From Shimia isoporae (GTDB lineage: Bacteria; Pseudomonadota; Alphaproteobacteria; Rhodobacterales; Rhodobacteraceae): 64,000 nt of DNA. A program made the position numbers and the translations under genes. The notes under the pieces were generated by a model, which worked only from the letters and a program-made list of their open reading frames with translations, was not told the origin of the DNA and did no database searches. The stretch lies in contig NZ_SMGR01000001.1 in NCBI RefSeq assembly GCF_004346865.1, positions 1,426,001-1,490,000 of the forward strand, written 5' to 3'. Below are positions 19,046-29,243 of this stretch, in pieces; the first letter of the stretch is position 1, and each line of letters begins with the position of its first letter.

Positions 19046-21718
19046 ATGGCCAGCCTGAACGACATACGTTCGACCTTTTTGAACTACTTCTCCAAACAGG
19101 GGCACGAGATTGTGGACTCCAGTCCGCTCGTGCCACGCAACGACCCGACGTTGATGTTCGTTAACTCTGGTATGGTGCAGTTCAAGAACCTCTTCACCGG
19201 TGTTGAGACACGCGACTATCAACGCGCGACCTCGGCGCAGAAGTGTGTGCGCGCAGGCGGCAAGCACAACGATCTCGACAATGTCGGCTACACCGCGCGC
19301 CACCACACTTTTTTCGAGATGCTCGGCAACTTTTCCTTTGGGGATTATTTCAAGGATGATGCGATCCCGTTTGCGTGGGAGCTGATCACCAAGGAATTCG
19401 ATATTCCAAAGGACAAGTTGTATACGACGGTTTACCATACCGACGACGAAGCCTTTGAAATCTGGAAGAAAGTCGGCGTTCCGGAAGACAGGATTATTCG
19501 CATCGCGACCCATGACAATTTCTGGCAGATGGGTCCCACCGGTCCTTGTGGGCCTTGCACAGAGATTTTCTACGACCACGGTGACCACATCTGGGGTGGC
19601 CCTCCTGGTTCTCCCGAAGAAGACGGCGATCGCTTCATCGAAATCTGGAACGTCGTTTTCATGCAAAACGAACAGTTCGAAGACGGGTCGATGAAGGCTC
19701 TGGATATGCAGTCGATCGACACCGGTATGGGGCTTGAGCGGATTGGTGCGCTGCTTCAGGGGTCACACGACAACTATGACACCGATCTGTTCAAAGCTTT
19801 GATCGAAGCGTCAGCCAACGTTACATCCACCGACCCGTATGGTGATCAGAACGTGCACCACCGCGTAATTGCAGATCACCTGCGGTCTACTTCGTTCCTG
19901 ATGGCGGACGGCGTCATGCCATCCAATGACGGTCGTGGATATGTACTTCGCCGTATCATGCGCCGCGCGATGCGACATGCTCACCTTCTGGGAGCGAAGG
20001 ACCCCGTGATGCACCAACTGGTTCCTTCGCTGGTTCAACAAATGGGTCAGGCCTATCCGGAACTGGGACAAGCGCAGTCTCTTATTGAGGAGACGCTCAA
20101 GCAGGAAGAGGTCAAATTCAAACAGACTCTCGATCGTGGCTTGAAACTTCTCGATGAGGAACTCGACAGTCTTGACGAGGGCGCACCTTTGCCAGGTGCT
20201 TCTGCGTTCAAGCTTTATGACACATATGGTTTCCCACTCGATCTGACGCAGGACGCGCTACGGGAAAAAGGTCGTGAGGTGGACACCGATGGTTTTGACG
20301 CTGCGATGGCTGAACAGAAAGCCAAGGCACGCGCCGCTCACGTGGGATCCGGTGATGCTGCGGAAGCGGCTCTTTGGTTTGATATCGCGGAAGACACGGG
20401 ATCCACTGAATTTCTGGGCTATGACACCGAGACCGCAGAAGGTCAGGTACTGGCTCTGATTCAGGAAGGAGCCTTGGTCGATAGTCTGGAGCAGGGCGCT
20501 GAAGGTTGGGTTGTTGTGAACCAGACACCTTTCTACGCGGAAAGCGGTGGTCAGGTTGCAGATCATGGCATTATCTCTCGTCTGGAGAACCGGGGCGATG
20601 TCGGGAATGTGTCGGACGTCCAGAAGTTTGCAGACAGCAAATTGTTTGCCCACAAGATCACGATGTCCCATGGAACATTGACCAAAGGCGACGCTGTTGC
20701 TCTGGATGTGGATCACGCGCGCCGCAAGGCAATCCGCGCTAACCACTCTGCCACGCACCTATTGCACGAAGCGCTGCGCGATGCGCTTGGCGATCACGTG
20801 GCACAGCGTGGCTCGTTGAACGCTGATGACCGTCTGCGGTTTGACTTCAGCCACAACAAGGCGCTGACCGCTGAGGAAATGCTAGCCGTTGCACAGGACG
20901 TGAATGCTTATATCCGCCAGAACACGCCGGTTGAGACGCGGATCATGACGCCGGATGACGCGCGTGATCTGGGCGCGCAGGCGCTCTTTGGTGAGAAATA
21001 CGGCGACGAGGTGCGCGTTGTTTCCATGGGGCAGGCCAACACCGGCAAGGGCCTGCATGGTGACACATATTCCATCGAACTCTGCGGTGGCACACACGTC
21101 AAACAGACCGGCGACATCGGTGTGTTTGTGATCCTGTCCGATGGTGCATCGGCTGCTGGCATTCGCCGGATCGAAGCTCTGACCGGTGAAGCCGCGTTCC
21201 ACCACCTGCACGAGCAGGCCAAGCGCGTGGCCAATATTGCCACCAAGCTGAAAGTCCAGCCGCCACAATTGATCGATCGTGTTCAGGGGCTGATGGATGA
21301 ACGTAAGGCGCTACAAAATGAGGTTGCGTCGCTTCGTCGGGAACTGGCCATGGCCGGTGGTGCGGGGCAGGGCAGCGGCCCTGAAGCGAAAGAGATCAAT
21401 GGTGTAAAGTTCTTTGCGCAGGTTCTGTCTGGTGTGTCCGGCAAAGATCTCCCTCCGCTTATGGACGAGCATAAGACCCGTTTGGGCAGCGGTGCGGTTC
21501 TTCTGATTGCCGACACGGGCGACAAAGTTGCTGTGGCCGCAGGGGTTACTGATGACCTGAAGGACAATCATTCCGCGGTTGATCTTGTGCGGGCCGCCGT
21601 CCAGGCGCTTGGTGGCAAGGGCGGTGGTGGCCGTCCGGACATGGCGCAAGGCGGCGCAAAAGACGCAAGCAATGCAGACGCGGCTATTGCCGCAGCTGAA
21701 GCTGTTTTGGGAGGATAA
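19046..21718 (+). CDS. alaS: Alanine-tRNA ligase
   Basis: Charges tRNA-Ala with alanine and edits mischarged Ser/Gly. The protein has 890 residues from ATG 19046; the longer open frame upstream adds 34 residues unlike the family. Class II catalytic motifs [17 protein letters not shown] (near 70) and the [11 protein letters not shown] region are present. The editing domain has the zinc motif NHSATHLLH with CGGTHV near 675. The C-terminal coiled coil and glycine-rich C-Ala domain (about 750-890) are complete. The DUF1330 gene follows 3 bases later. Confidence 0.97.
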   Translation: MASLNDIRSTFLNYFSKQGHEIVDSSPLVPRNDPTLMFVNSGMVQFKNLFTGVETRDYQRATSAQKCVRAGGKHNDLDNVGYTARHHTFFEMLGNFSFGDYFKDDAIPFAWELITKEFDIPKDKLYTTVYHTDDEAFEIWKKVGVPEDRIIRIATHDNFWQMGPTGPCGPCTEIFYDHGDHIWGGPPGSPEEDGDRFIEIWNVVFMQNEQFEDGSMKALDMQSIDTGMGLERIGALLQGSHDNYDTDLFKALIEASANVTSTDPYGDQNVHHRVIADHLRSTSFLMADGVMPSNDGRGYVLRRIMRRAMRHAHLLGAKDPVMHQLVPSLVQQMGQAYPELGQAQSLIEETLKQEEVKFKQTLDRGLKLLDEELDSLDEGAPLPGASAFKLYDTYGFPLDLTQDALREKGREVDTDGFDAAMAEQKAKARAAHVGSGDAAEAALWFDIAEDTGSTEFLGYDTETAEGQVLALIQEGALVDSLEQGAEGWVVVNQTPFYAESGGQVADHGIISRLENRGDVGNVSDVQKFADSKLFAHKITMSHGTLTKGDAVALDVDHARRKAIRANHSATHLLHEALRDALGDHVAQRGSLNADDRLRFDFSHNKALTAEEMLAVAQDVNAYIRQNTPVETRIMTPDDARDLGAQALFGEKYGDEVRVVSMGQANTGKGLHGDTYSIELCGGTHVKQTGDIGVFVILSDGASAAGIRRIEALTGEAAFHHLHEQAKRVANIATKLKVQPPQLIDRVQGLMDERKALQNEVASLRRELAMAGGAGQGSGPEAKEINGVKFFAQVLSGVSGKDLPPLMDEHKTRLGSGAVLLIADTGDKVAVAAGVTDDLKDNHSAVDLVRAAVQALGGKGGGGRPDMAQGGAKDASNADAAIAAAEAVLGG

Positions 21719-21721
21719 ATT

Positions 21722-22009
21722 ATGGGTGCACTTTGGATCGCACATGTGACAGTGACGGACTCAGACGCATACGCGAAATATGCGGAACTGGCGGGTCCGG
21801 CCATTGCCAAACACGGTGGCGAATTTATCGCGCGTGGCGGACGTTTCGTTCAACTGGAAGGCAAGGAGCGCCCACGCAACGTTGTCGCCAAGTTTCCGGA
21901 CGTCGATACAGCCGTGGCCTGTTACAACAGTCCCGAGTATCAAGAAGCTTTGAATCACGCACGCGACGCGAGTGAGCGGGAACTGATGGTGGTTGAAACC
22001 AGCGAGTGA
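21722..22009 (+). CDS. DUF1330 family protein
   Basis: A 95-residue single-domain protein of the DUF1330 family, a dimeric alpha-beta barrel fold related to EthD/antibiotic-monooxygenase-like proteins. Visible family features are WIAHVTVTDSDAYAKYAELAGPA at the start, GGEFIARGG in the middle, and YQEALNHARDASERELMVVE at the end. There is no signal peptide. It lies 3 bases after alaS and shares the terminator that follows, so it is probably the last gene of the alaS unit. Function unknown. Confidence 0.85.
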   Translation: MGALWIAHVTVTDSDAYAKYAELAGPAIAKHGGEFIARGGRFVQLEGKERPRNVVAKFPDVDTAVACYNSPEYQEALNHARDASERELMVVETSE

Positions 22010-22045
22010 CTTGGTTACTCCGAAATCAGAATGAAGTTCTGCAAG

Positions 22046-22079
22046 CGCGAGCCGGTTCGGAAATCGGTTCGCGTTTTTC
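22046..22079 (+). terminator. Intrinsic terminator of alaS-DUF1330
   Basis: A 12-bp stem with two G-U pairs (CGCGAGCCGGTT / AATCGGTTCGCG) is followed by TTTTT. It starts 37 bases after the DUF1330 stop. Confidence 0.85.
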
Positions 22080-22207
22080 GTTCGATCTCGGTCTTTCTTC
22101 CCGCGGTGAATTGAGTTACACGTCCGCAAAATCACCACTTGCTGTGAGCCAGAGTCTGAGCCAGCCAGCGCAAGTGCGGGAAACGCACGCGAACGGAGAT
22201 TGAGCAT

Positions 22208-22987
22208 ATGTGTCGTTGGGCTGCTTACATCGGAGCACCGGTGTATATCGAGGACGTTGTTATCCGTCCGGATCACTCACTAATCCATCAAAGTATCCAG
22301 GCAACTGAATGCAAGACCCAAACCAATGGCGATGGTGTTGGGCTTGCCTGGTACGGTGACCGGCCGGAACCGGGTTTGTATCGCGACATACTGCCTGCGT
22401 GGTCGGATCCTAACCTGAAGTCCCTGACGGCGCAGGTGAAGTCCGGCCTATTTTTGGCCCATGTGCGCGCGTCGACAGGAACCGCAACCAGCCGGAACAA
22501 CTGCCATCCGTTCGCTGTCGGCAAATGGTCGTTCATGCACAACGGGCAAATTGGTGGCTTTGAAAGTTTCCGGCGGCATGCTGACATGATGATCCCCGAC
22601 GCATTGTACGGTGAGCGAAAGGGAGCAACTGACAGTGAAGTTCTGTTCTTGTTAGGGCTGACTGAAGGTCTGGATGACAATCCGAAGGAAGCGATGGAAA
22701 TTGCAGTCGGCATTTTGCAACGAATGAGCCGCGAACGGGGAACGACGCCTCACATGCGTTTGGCGGCTGCGTTTTCCGACGGAAAGACGCTATATGCCGT
22801 ACGCTACGCTTCCGACAAAAGGGCTCCGACAGTTTACCATCGCAAAAGCGAAAGCCGGTCCGGGCGTGCTGTGGTGAGCGAACCATTGGTACAGGCTGAA
22901 GAGGGATGGGAAGAGGTCCCGCCGGGTTCTTTCTGTACCTTTCACGGCGACGAGGTATCAATCGAACCCTTCAAGCCGCTACTCTAA
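22208..22987 (+). CDS. Class II glutamine amidotransferase (YafJ-like)
   Basis: A 259-residue N-terminal-nucleophile amidotransferase. The protein starts MCRWAAY, so C2 becomes the catalytic N-terminal cysteine after removal of Met. NGDGVGLAWYG near 40, FLAHVRASTG near 85 and NCHPFAVGKWSFMHNGQIGGF near 98 are the glutamine-binding landmarks. There is no synthase domain, so it either partners another protein or hydrolyses a gamma-glutamyl compound, as EgtC-like enzymes do. The substrate is unclear. It is a single gene. Confidence 0.88.
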   Translation: MCRWAAYIGAPVYIEDVVIRPDHSLIHQSIQATECKTQTNGDGVGLAWYGDRPEPGLYRDILPAWSDPNLKSLTAQVKSGLFLAHVRASTGTATSRNNCHPFAVGKWSFMHNGQIGGFESFRRHADMMIPDALYGERKGATDSEVLFLLGLTEGLDDNPKEAMEIAVGILQRMSRERGTTPHMRLAAAFSDGKTLYAVRYASDKRAPTVYHRKSESRSGRAVVSEPLVQAEEGWEEVPPGSFCTFHGDEVSIEPFKPLL

Positions 22988-22990
22988 TGA

Positions 22991-23020
22991 AAAAGGCCGG
23001 AGCTGATGCTCCGGCCTTTT
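22991..23020. terminator. Bidirectional terminator between amidotransferase and typA
   Basis: A perfect 13-bp inverted repeat, AAAAGGCCGGAGC with GCTCCGGCCTTTT, around the loop TGAT. It serves the plus-strand amidotransferase and the minus-strand typA. Confidence 0.92.
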
Positions 23021-23024
23021 GAGT

Positions 23025-24845
23025 TTATTGGGCAGCTTTGGACATCCGCTTGCGTTCGTGCGGATCCAGATAACGCTTGCGAAGGCGTACGCTGTTTGGG
23101 GTGACCTCTACCAGCTCATCGTCATTGATGTAGGCAATGGCTTCTTCCAGAGAGAGCGTCATTGGCGTGGTCAGGCGCACGGCTTCGTCTGAGCCGGATG
23201 CGCGCACATTGGTGAGTTTTTTGCCCTTGAGCGGGTTCACTTCCAGATCGTTGTCACGGCTGTGCTCACCGATGATCATGCCGGTGTAGACGTCAGCCTG
23301 GGCACCGATCATCATTTTACCGCGGTCTTCAAGGTTCCACAGGGCGTAGGCGACGGACTGTCCGTTCTCCATCGAGATCAGCACACCGGCGCGACGGCCG
23401 GGGATGGAGCCCTTGTATGGTGTCCAGCCGTGGAAGACGCGGTTAAGAACACCGGTTCCGCGCGTGTCAGTCAGGAATTCGCCATGATAGCCGATCAGGC
23501 CACGCGAGGGGACATGTGCGATGATACGGGTTTTGCCAGCACCTGCAGGACGCATTTCAACCAGTTCGCCTTTGCGCGAACCGGTCAGTTTTTCAATAAC
23601 AGCGCCGGAATACTCGTCATCCACGTCGATGGTCGCTTCTTCGACGGGCTCCATTTTCTGTCCGTCTTCTTCACGCATGATCACCTGAGGGCGGGAGATC
23701 GAAAGCTCAAAACCTTCGCGGCGCATGTTTTCGATCAAAACACCCATCTGCAATTCGCCGCGACCGGAAACTTCAAAGGCCTCACCGCCGGGGGTGTCGG
23801 CAATCTTGATGGCAACGTTGGATTCAGCTTCTTTGTAAAGACGGTCACGGATGACACGAGACTGCACCTTTTTGCCGTCGCGACCGGCCAGTGGGCTGTC
23901 GTTGATCCCAAAAGTTACAGTAATGGTGGGTGGGTCGATCGGTTGAGCCTCAAGTGGCTCATCAACCGCCAAGGCACAGATCGTATCGGCCACAGTGGCT
24001 TTGGCCATTCCGGCGATGGACACGATATCGCCAGCTTGTGCTTCGTCGATGTCTTGCTGTGCGAGGCCGCGGAATGCCTGAATTTTGGTGACTCGAAACT
24101 GTTCAATCTTCTGGCCGATGCGGGAAATCGCCTGAACGGTTGCGCCAACCTTGAGAGTGCCGGATTCGACACGACCGGTCAGGATTCGACCGACAAACGG
24201 GTCGGACCCGAGGGTAGTGGCCAGCATGCGGAAGTCATCATCCTGTTTGTGTACCTGCTTGGGTTCCGGAACATGGTTCACGATCAGGTTGAAAAGGGCG
24301 TGCAAGTCTTGGCGCGGGCCGTCGAGTTCGGCGTCTGCCCATCCGTTGCGGCCGGATGCGTACATGTGCGGGAAGTCCAACTGATCGTCGTTCGCATCCA
24401 GTGAGGCAAACAGATCAAAGCACTCATCCAGCGCACGGTCAGGCTCGGCGTCGGGTTTGTCGACTTTGTTCAGAACCACAATCGGACGCAGGCCAAGCGC
24501 CAGTGCCTTGGAGGTCACAAATTTGGTTTGCGGCATGGGACCTTCGGCGGCGTCCACCAGCAGGACCACACCATCGACCATGCTCAGGATACGCTCAACT
24601 TCGCCGCCAAAGTCGGCGTGGCCCGGCGTGTCCACGATATTGATGCGGGTGCCTTTCCATTCCACCGAAGTGGGTTTGGCGAAAATCGTGATGCCGCGTT
24701 CGCGCTCAAGATCATTGCTGTCCATGGCACGCTCGGCCACTTCCTGGTTTTCCCGGAAAGCGCCGGATTGCTTGAGCAGCTCATCGACGAGGGTGGTTTT
24801 CCCGTGGTCAACGTGAGCGATGATTGCGATATTGCGAAGATCCAT
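23025..24845 (-). CDS. typA: Translational GTPase TypA/BipA
   Basis: A ribosome-associated GTPase of 606 residues that helps 50S assembly and adaptation to stress and cold. The G motifs are intact: [12 protein letters not shown] at 8-19, [12 protein letters not shown] at about 70, and [10 protein letters not shown] at about 125. These are followed by EF-Tu-like domain II, EF-G-like domains III and V, and the TypA-specific C-terminal domain ending in the basic [14 protein letters not shown]. It is transcribed alone toward the shared terminator. Confidence 0.97.
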   Translation of the reverse strand: MDLRNIAIIAHVDHGKTTLVDELLKQSGAFRENQEVAERAMDSNDLERERGITIFAKPTSVEWKGTRINIVDTPGHADFGGEVERILSMVDGVVLLVDAAEGPMPQTKFVTSKALALGLRPIVVLNKVDKPDAEPDRALDECFDLFASLDANDDQLDFPHMYASGRNGWADAELDGPRQDLHALFNLIVNHVPEPKQVHKQDDDFRMLATTLGSDPFVGRILTGRVESGTLKVGATVQAISRIGQKIEQFRVTKIQAFRGLAQQDIDEAQAGDIVSIAGMAKATVADTICALAVDEPLEAQPIDPPTITVTFGINDSPLAGRDGKKVQSRVIRDRLYKEAESNVAIKIADTPGGEAFEVSGRGELQMGVLIENMRREGFELSISRPQVIMREEDGQKMEPVEEATIDVDDEYSGAVIEKLTGSRKGELVEMRPAGAGKTRIIAHVPSRGLIGYHGEFLTDTRGTGVLNRVFHGWTPYKGSIPGRRAGVLISMENGQSVAYALWNLEDRGKMMIGAQADVYTGMIIGEHSRDNDLEVNPLKGKKLTNVRASGSDEAVRLTTPMTLSLEEAIAYINDDELVEVTPNSVRLRKRYLDPHERKRMSKAAQ

Positions 24846-24916
24846 AAAACCGGCCTTTTCCTGTTCGCGCTCGCCCTAACGCGGAGCGCGCCAAAAGGCC
24901 AGACCAATAATGTATC

Positions 24917-25252
24917 TTAGTGCATCGCAGTCTTGGAAAACAGGTTGATGACCAAAATCCCAAGGACAATAAGGCCCATTCCAAGGATCGCGGGCCAGTC
25001 GAGTTTTTGACCGAACACGACGAAGCCTATGAACGCGATCAGCACGATGCCCATACCCGACCAGATTGCGTAGGTGATACCGACGGGAAGGTACCGCAGC
25101 GTGAGCGCCATCAGGTAGAACGCAGCGGCATAAGATACGACGACGATTAGGGAAGGCACCAGTTTGGAAAACTGGTTGCTGGCTTGAAGTGCTGTGGTGC
25201 CGATGGTTTCAAAGACAACTGCAATCATCAGAAACAAATAGGCTTTGGGCAT
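24917..25252 (-). CDS. Small multidrug resistance (SMR) transporter
   Basis: A 111-residue inner-membrane protein with four predicted helices. The essential membrane-embedded glutamate is in AVVFETIGTTAL (E15), as in EmrE. GITYAIWSGMGIVLIAFIG in helix 3 is the family signature. Such dimers exchange cationic drugs or guanidinium for protons. The EmrE/QacE branch fits better than SugE by the GMGIVLIA motif. The YitT gene lies upstream on the same strand, 25 bases away, so they may be co-transcribed. Confidence 0.9.
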   Translation of the reverse strand: MPKAYLFLMIAVVFETIGTTALQASNQFSKLVPSLIVVVSYAAAFYLMALTLRYLPVGITYAIWSGMGIVLIAFIGFVVFGQKLDWPAILGMGLIVLGILVINLFSKTAMH

Positions 25253-25277
25253 TCTTGCACCTTCGAAATGGAGTGGC

Positions 25278-25898
25278 TTATCGCGCGATATATCTGTCGC
25301 GGCGATGGTTTGTTGCGATCATAATATTGATGATTGCCGCCCCCAAAAGGGAGTAAATCACCGCTTCGATGGGGAAAAACGACACTGCGAGGCCAAAAAC
25401 CATTACGTCGAAACCCAGTTGGACCCAACCAGCCTTGATGGAATAGGCGTCCTGAAGCCAGACTGCGACGATTCCGACGCCACCCAAAGTGGCATTGTGC
25501 CTGAAGAGCACGATTAGACCGGCGCCGGCGGTCACGCCAGCCGACACAGCAGCGGCAGCAATATGGAGATCAGCAAAGGTCATGACCTGAGGCAACAAGA
25601 AGCTCCAGAGGGTCAGCAGACCAACCGCTGCGAACGTTTTCAGAGTGAATTCAAGGCCCATGCGAAAGTATGCGATCGCGTAGAAGGGTAGGTTTAGCGC
25701 GAAAAACAGGGTGCCAAAGGACAAATCCATGCTTTTTGTGCCTACCAGTGCGAGACCCGCGATCTGACCGGTGAACAGGTTGGCAGCCTGTAAAAACTGA
25801 ACAGAAATCGCAACCAGAAGCGTGCCGACAAGCAGACCCTGCATGTCGTCGAAGAGGCTGTGTTCTTCGGCGGTGGGAGATTCAAGAAAGCTAACCAT
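25278..25898 (-). CDS. YitT family membrane protein
   Basis: A 206-residue integral membrane protein with about five to six hydrophobic segments, resembling the YitT (DUF161) family: MQGLLVGTLLVAISVQFLQ near the start, TGQIAGLALVG, FRHNATLGGVGIVAVWLQD, and a hydrophobic C-terminus. The function in the family is not settled. I start it at ATG 25898 (MVSFLESP); a longer frame up to 25979 adds 27 residues unlike a membrane N-terminus. No good ribosome-binding site is visible at either start. Confidence 0.8.
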   Translation of the reverse strand: MVSFLESPTAEEHSLFDDMQGLLVGTLLVAISVQFLQAANLFTGQIAGLALVGTKSMDLSFGTLFFALNLPFYAIAYFRMGLEFTLKTFAAVGLLTLWSFLLPQVMTFADLHIAAAAVSAGVTAGAGLIVLFRHNATLGGVGIVAVWLQDAYSIKAGWVQLGFDVMVFGLAVSFFPIEAVIYSLLGAAIINIMIATNHRRDRYIAR

Positions 25899-25965
25899 GG
25901 CGGGGATTTGGACCGAGATTCTGGCTCTGTCCAGAGCACTCGGTGCATGGCCGATATGCAAACGA

Positions 25966-25985
25966 GGCAAAGCCTGCACTTTGCC
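25966..25985 (-). terminator. Probable terminator of icd
   Basis: GGCAAAG - CCTGCA - CTTTGCC is a perfect 7-bp stem, 30 bases past the icd stop on the minus strand. The following T-tract is weak (CGTTTGC). Confidence 0.55.
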
Positions 25986-26015
25986 CCGTTCAGATGCGGA
26001 AATCTGTTGAAAATT

Positions 26016-27230
26016 TTAGCCAGCGAGAGCGCGGTTTAGGTTTTCGTCGAGTTTCTCGAGGAAGCCCATTGTGGTGAGCCAACCCTGATCCGGGCCGACC
26101 AGCAGCGCCAGGTCCTTGGTCATGTAACCGCTTTCTACGGTCTCGATGATGACGCGCTCCAGTGTTTCGGCAAAAGCGCGCAGCGCGATGTTGTTGTCGA
26201 GTTTTGCGCGGTGCTTCAGGCCACCGGTCCACGCATAAATCGATGCAATTGAGTTGGTCGAAGTCGCTTCGCCCTTCTGGTGCTGGCGGTAGTGACGCGT
26301 CACTGTGCCGTGTGCTGCTTCAGCCTCTACGATTTTTCCGTCCGGCGTCATCAGTTGCGATGTCATCAGACCCAACGAACCAAACCCTTGCGCTACGGTG
26401 TCGGACTGAACGTCGCCGTCGTAATTCTTGCAGGCCCAGACGAACTTGCCATTCCACTTCATCGCGCATGCGACCATATCGTCGATCAGGCGATGTTCGT
26501 ACCAGATGCCAGCATCTTTGAATTTCTCTTCGAACTCTTCCTCATAAACCTTTTGGAACAGATCTTTGAAACGTCCGTCATAGGCTTTGAGGATTGTGTT
26601 TTTGGTCGACAGGTACACTGGCCAACCAAGATTCAAGCCGTAGTTCAGCGATGCGCGAGCAAAATCAATGATCGAGCTGTCGAGGTTGTACATCGCCTGA
26701 TAGACCCCCGCGGAAGGCGCGTCATAGACCTCTTTTTCAATGACAGTGCCGTCTTCGCCGACAAACTTCATTGTCAACTTGCCTGCGCCCGGAAATGTAA
26801 AGTCGGTGGCTTTGTATTGGTCGCCGAAGGCATGGCGGCCAACAACGATTGGGGATGTCCAACCGGGCACAAGGCGCGGTACGTTTTTGCAGATGATCGG
26901 CTGTCGGAAAACAACACCGCCAAGGATGTTCCGAATGGTTCCATTTGGGCTGCGCCACATCTTTTTCAGGCCAAATTCTTCGACCCGCTGCTCGTCTGGT
27001 GTGATCGTCGCGCACTTTACGGCGACGCCGACCTCTTTTGTCTTTTCGGCAGCATCAATTGTTATCTGGTCTTCGGTGCGGTCACGTTCCTCGATACCAA
27101 GGTCGTAGTACAGCAGGTCAATGTCCAGATAGGGCAGGATCAGCTTGTCCTTGATGAACTGCCACATGATGCGGGTCATTTCATCGCCGTCCATTTCGAC
27201 GATCGGATTGTCGACTTTGATCTTGGTCAT
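26016..27230 (-). CDS. icd: Isocitrate dehydrogenase, NADP-dependent
   Basis: Oxidative decarboxylation of isocitrate to 2-oxoglutarate in the TCA cycle. At 404 residues it is the eukaryote-like homodimeric type common in alphaproteobacteria, not the E. coli type. Landmarks are [13 protein letters not shown] near 12, [12 protein letters not shown] near 75, substrate-binding [12 protein letters not shown] near 95, [13 protein letters not shown] near 135, and [18 protein letters not shown] near 305. It stands alone. A 192-base gap upstream separates it from the divergent GDPD gene. Confidence 0.97.
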   Translation of the reverse strand: MTKIKVDNPIVEMDGDEMTRIMWQFIKDKLILPYLDIDLLYYDLGIEERDRTEDQITIDAAEKTKEVGVAVKCATITPDEQRVEEFGLKKMWRSPNGTIRNILGGVVFRQPIICKNVPRLVPGWTSPIVVGRHAFGDQYKATDFTFPGAGKLTMKFVGEDGTVIEKEVYDAPSAGVYQAMYNLDSSIIDFARASLNYGLNLGWPVYLSTKNTILKAYDGRFKDLFQKVYEEEFEEKFKDAGIWYEHRLIDDMVACAMKWNGKFVWACKNYDGDVQSDTVAQGFGSLGLMTSQLMTPDGKIVEAEAAHGTVTRHYRQHQKGEATSTNSIASIYAWTGGLKHRAKLDNNIALRAFAETLERVIIETVESGYMTKDLALLVGPDQGWLTTMGFLEKLDENLNRALAG

Positions 27231-27299
27231 GGGGATCTCCTGTGAGCCGAGTCGTTTTGTCGCCTTCCATAAGGGAAGTTTCTCGTGAGGGAAAGTAAT

Positions 27300-27315
27300 G
27301 TATGCAATTGTATAC
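27300..27315. promoter_or_regulatory. Imperfect 16-base palindrome between icd and the GDPD gene
   Basis: GTATGCAATTGTATAC reads the same on both strands except for one symmetric position. It lies between two divergent genes, 70 bases upstream of icd and 108 upstream of the GDPD gene. It looks like an operator, but I cannot name the regulator. Confidence 0.4.
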
Positions 27316-27422
27316 GAAATTAGCTGAAGACGAGTGGGCGCAGTATGCAGTTCAAAGGGTATACTTGTCGACGCCGTCGTATCGCGTGTCTATTGTGGTA
27401 GAAAAGATGTTTGGAGACCTAA

Positions 27423-29243
27423 ATGATTTCTGCAGCTTTTCAGGATGTTAAAGAGAGCTTTGCAACCGGATGGAGGCTTCGCTGGCCGTTTGTGGCGGCA
27501 AATATCGTCTTTAACATTCTTCTTGCCGCAGTGTTTGCGCCGATGATGGCGCTGACCGTCCGGGCAGCTTTGGCATTTTCCGGACGACCGGCATTGGCTG
27601 ATTTTGATATTGCCTTCTTCCTTTTGTCACCTGCAGGCGCGATTGGCGGTGTCCTTCTCGTTGCCATGGCTCTGGTTCTTGGCGTGATGAACATTGCCTT
27701 TATGATGGCCACCGCGCGTCACGAGCACCATCACGGGCAAGTCGGTCTATGGGAAGGTGCCTCGCTGGTGCTTCCGCAAATGCCGTCTGTTTTGTCGTTG
27801 GCAGTGCGTCTTACTCTTCACGTGATTTTTCTTAGTTTACCGTTCCTTGCTGTTGCGGGGTTTATTGCCTCGCAATGGTTGAGCGAGTTTGACATAAACT
27901 ACTATCTGACTCACCGGCCGCCGATTTTTCGGCAATCCGTTGTGGTGATAGGGGGCGTGCTCGGACTTTGGGTCGTTCTTCTGGCATGGCGGTTGCTTGG
28001 CTGGACTCTAAGCCTTCCACTGGTGATTTTTGCGGGAACGCAGCCTTCAGATGCTTTGCGGGAGAGCCGTGCCAGAATGCAGGGCCGCCGCATCGGCTTT
28101 CTCTTTAGAATTCTTGTTTGGTTCGGTGTGAGCGCCGCTATTTTCATCGTGGTGATGGGCATTGTGACGTTGGTCGCCGACGTTGCGCTTGTTTTGATTC
28201 CGCAGTCAATGCGTGCACTTGTGGTGGTGCTCGTTCTCATTGGGGCTCTCTATACAGCTGTGAACGTGCTGATCAGCGCCATAACGACCGGTGCGATGTC
28301 GGTTTTGATCGTCGCGGAAGCCGACTGGCCCCGCAATCGTGTACCGCCGCGACAGATACCCAGAAAAGTATTGATTGCAGTATCTCTGAGCGCGGTCCTC
28401 TTTGGCGGTTTCGGTGTTGTCGGGTTGGCAGGACTGGCACCCGTCGATGACGGTCAACCGGTTGAAGTGATTGCTCATCGTGGGGCTGCTGGTGCCAAGC
28501 CGGAGAACACAATGGCCGCGATCAACGAAGCGGTGAGGGTAGGCTCGGACTGGGTGGAGATTGACGTTCAGGAGACGGCTGATGGCATGGTCGCAGTCAT
28601 GCACGACAGTGACTTCATGAAGCAGGCCGGCAATCCGCTGAGAATTTGGGATGCAACGCAGGAAGATCTTGCAAAAATTGACATCGGTAGCTGGTTCGAC
28701 CCTGTCTATGCGGATCAACGGACACCGTTGCTAGCGGACGTTTTGAGAGCGGCCAAAGACCAATCGGGGGTCGTGATAGAACTGAAATACTATGGTCACG
28801 ACGAGATGCTCGAACAACGGGTTATCGATATTGTCGAAGCAGAAGGCATGGTGAACCAAGTTAAAGTTATGTCCTTGAAATATGATGCCGTCGAAAAGAT
28901 GAGGAAACTTCGTCCCGAGTGGGACATCGGGCTTTTGGCCTCTGCTTCGTTGGGCAACATGTGGGATCTGGATGCTGATTTTCTGGCTGTGAACAGTGCA
29001 ACCGCGTCGTATCGGTTGGTGCGGGAAAGCCAGGCAGTTGATAAAAAAGTCTACGTCTGGACAGTCAACGATCCGCTTGCCATGTCCGGCATGATTTCAC
29101 TGGGCGTTGATGGGCTGATCACAGATGAGCCCGAGTTGGCACGCAAAGTCATCGAGGAGCGCCGTGAGTTGTCCGGCCCCGAACGGTTGATACTCGGCCT
29201 GGCGGGACGGGTTGGCTTGGATCTTGAGGCTTGGTTTGAATAG
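27423..29243 (+). CDS. Membrane-anchored glycerophosphodiester phosphodiesterase
   Basis: A 606-residue protein. The first about 340 residues contain several hydrophobic helices matching the glycerophosphoryl diester phosphodiesterase membrane domain. The C-terminal GDPD barrel starts at AHRGAAGAKPENTMAAI (H352 region), with EIDVQETADG and VMHDSDF following as the metal/catalytic segments. It hydrolyses glycerophosphodiesters to glycerol 3-phosphate and an alcohol, so it takes part in lipid turnover at the membrane. Its end overlaps the start of a PLA2-like secreted protein. Confidence 0.92.
   Translation: MISAAFQDVKESFATGWRLRWPFVAANIVFNILLAAVFAPMMALTVRAALAFSGRPALADFDIAFFLLSPAGAIGGVLLVAMALVLGVMNIAFMMATARHEHHHGQVGLWEGASLVLPQMPSVLSLAVRLTLHVIFLSLPFLAVAGFIASQWLSEFDINYYLTHRPPIFRQSVVVIGGVLGLWVVLLAWRLLGWTLSLPLVIFAGTQPSDALRESRARMQGRRIGFLFRILVWFGVSAAIFIVVMGIVTLVADVALVLIPQSMRALVVVLVLIGALYTAVNVLISAITTGAMSVLIVAEADWPRNRVPPRQIPRKVLIAVSLSAVLFGGFGVVGLAGLAPVDDGQPVEVIAHRGAAGAKPENTMAAINEAVRVGSDWVEIDVQETADGMVAVMHDSDFMKQAGNPLRIWDATQEDLAKIDIGSWFDPVYADQRTPLLADVLRAAKDQSGVVIELKYYGHDEMLEQRVIDIVEAEGMVNQVKVMSLKYDAVEKMRKLRPEWDIGLLASASLGNMWDLDADFLAVNSATASYRLVRESQAVDKKVYVWTVNDPLAMSGMISLGVDGLITDEPELARKVIEERRELSGPERLILGLAGRVGLDLEAWFE

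Noticed and set aside
23262-24404. A 380-codon plus-strand open frame inside typA
   Set aside because: It lies wholly antisense to the clear GTPase gene and has low-complexity, unlikely composition.
26280-27245. A 321-codon plus-strand open frame inside icd
   Set aside because: Antisense to a fully conserved enzyme gene.
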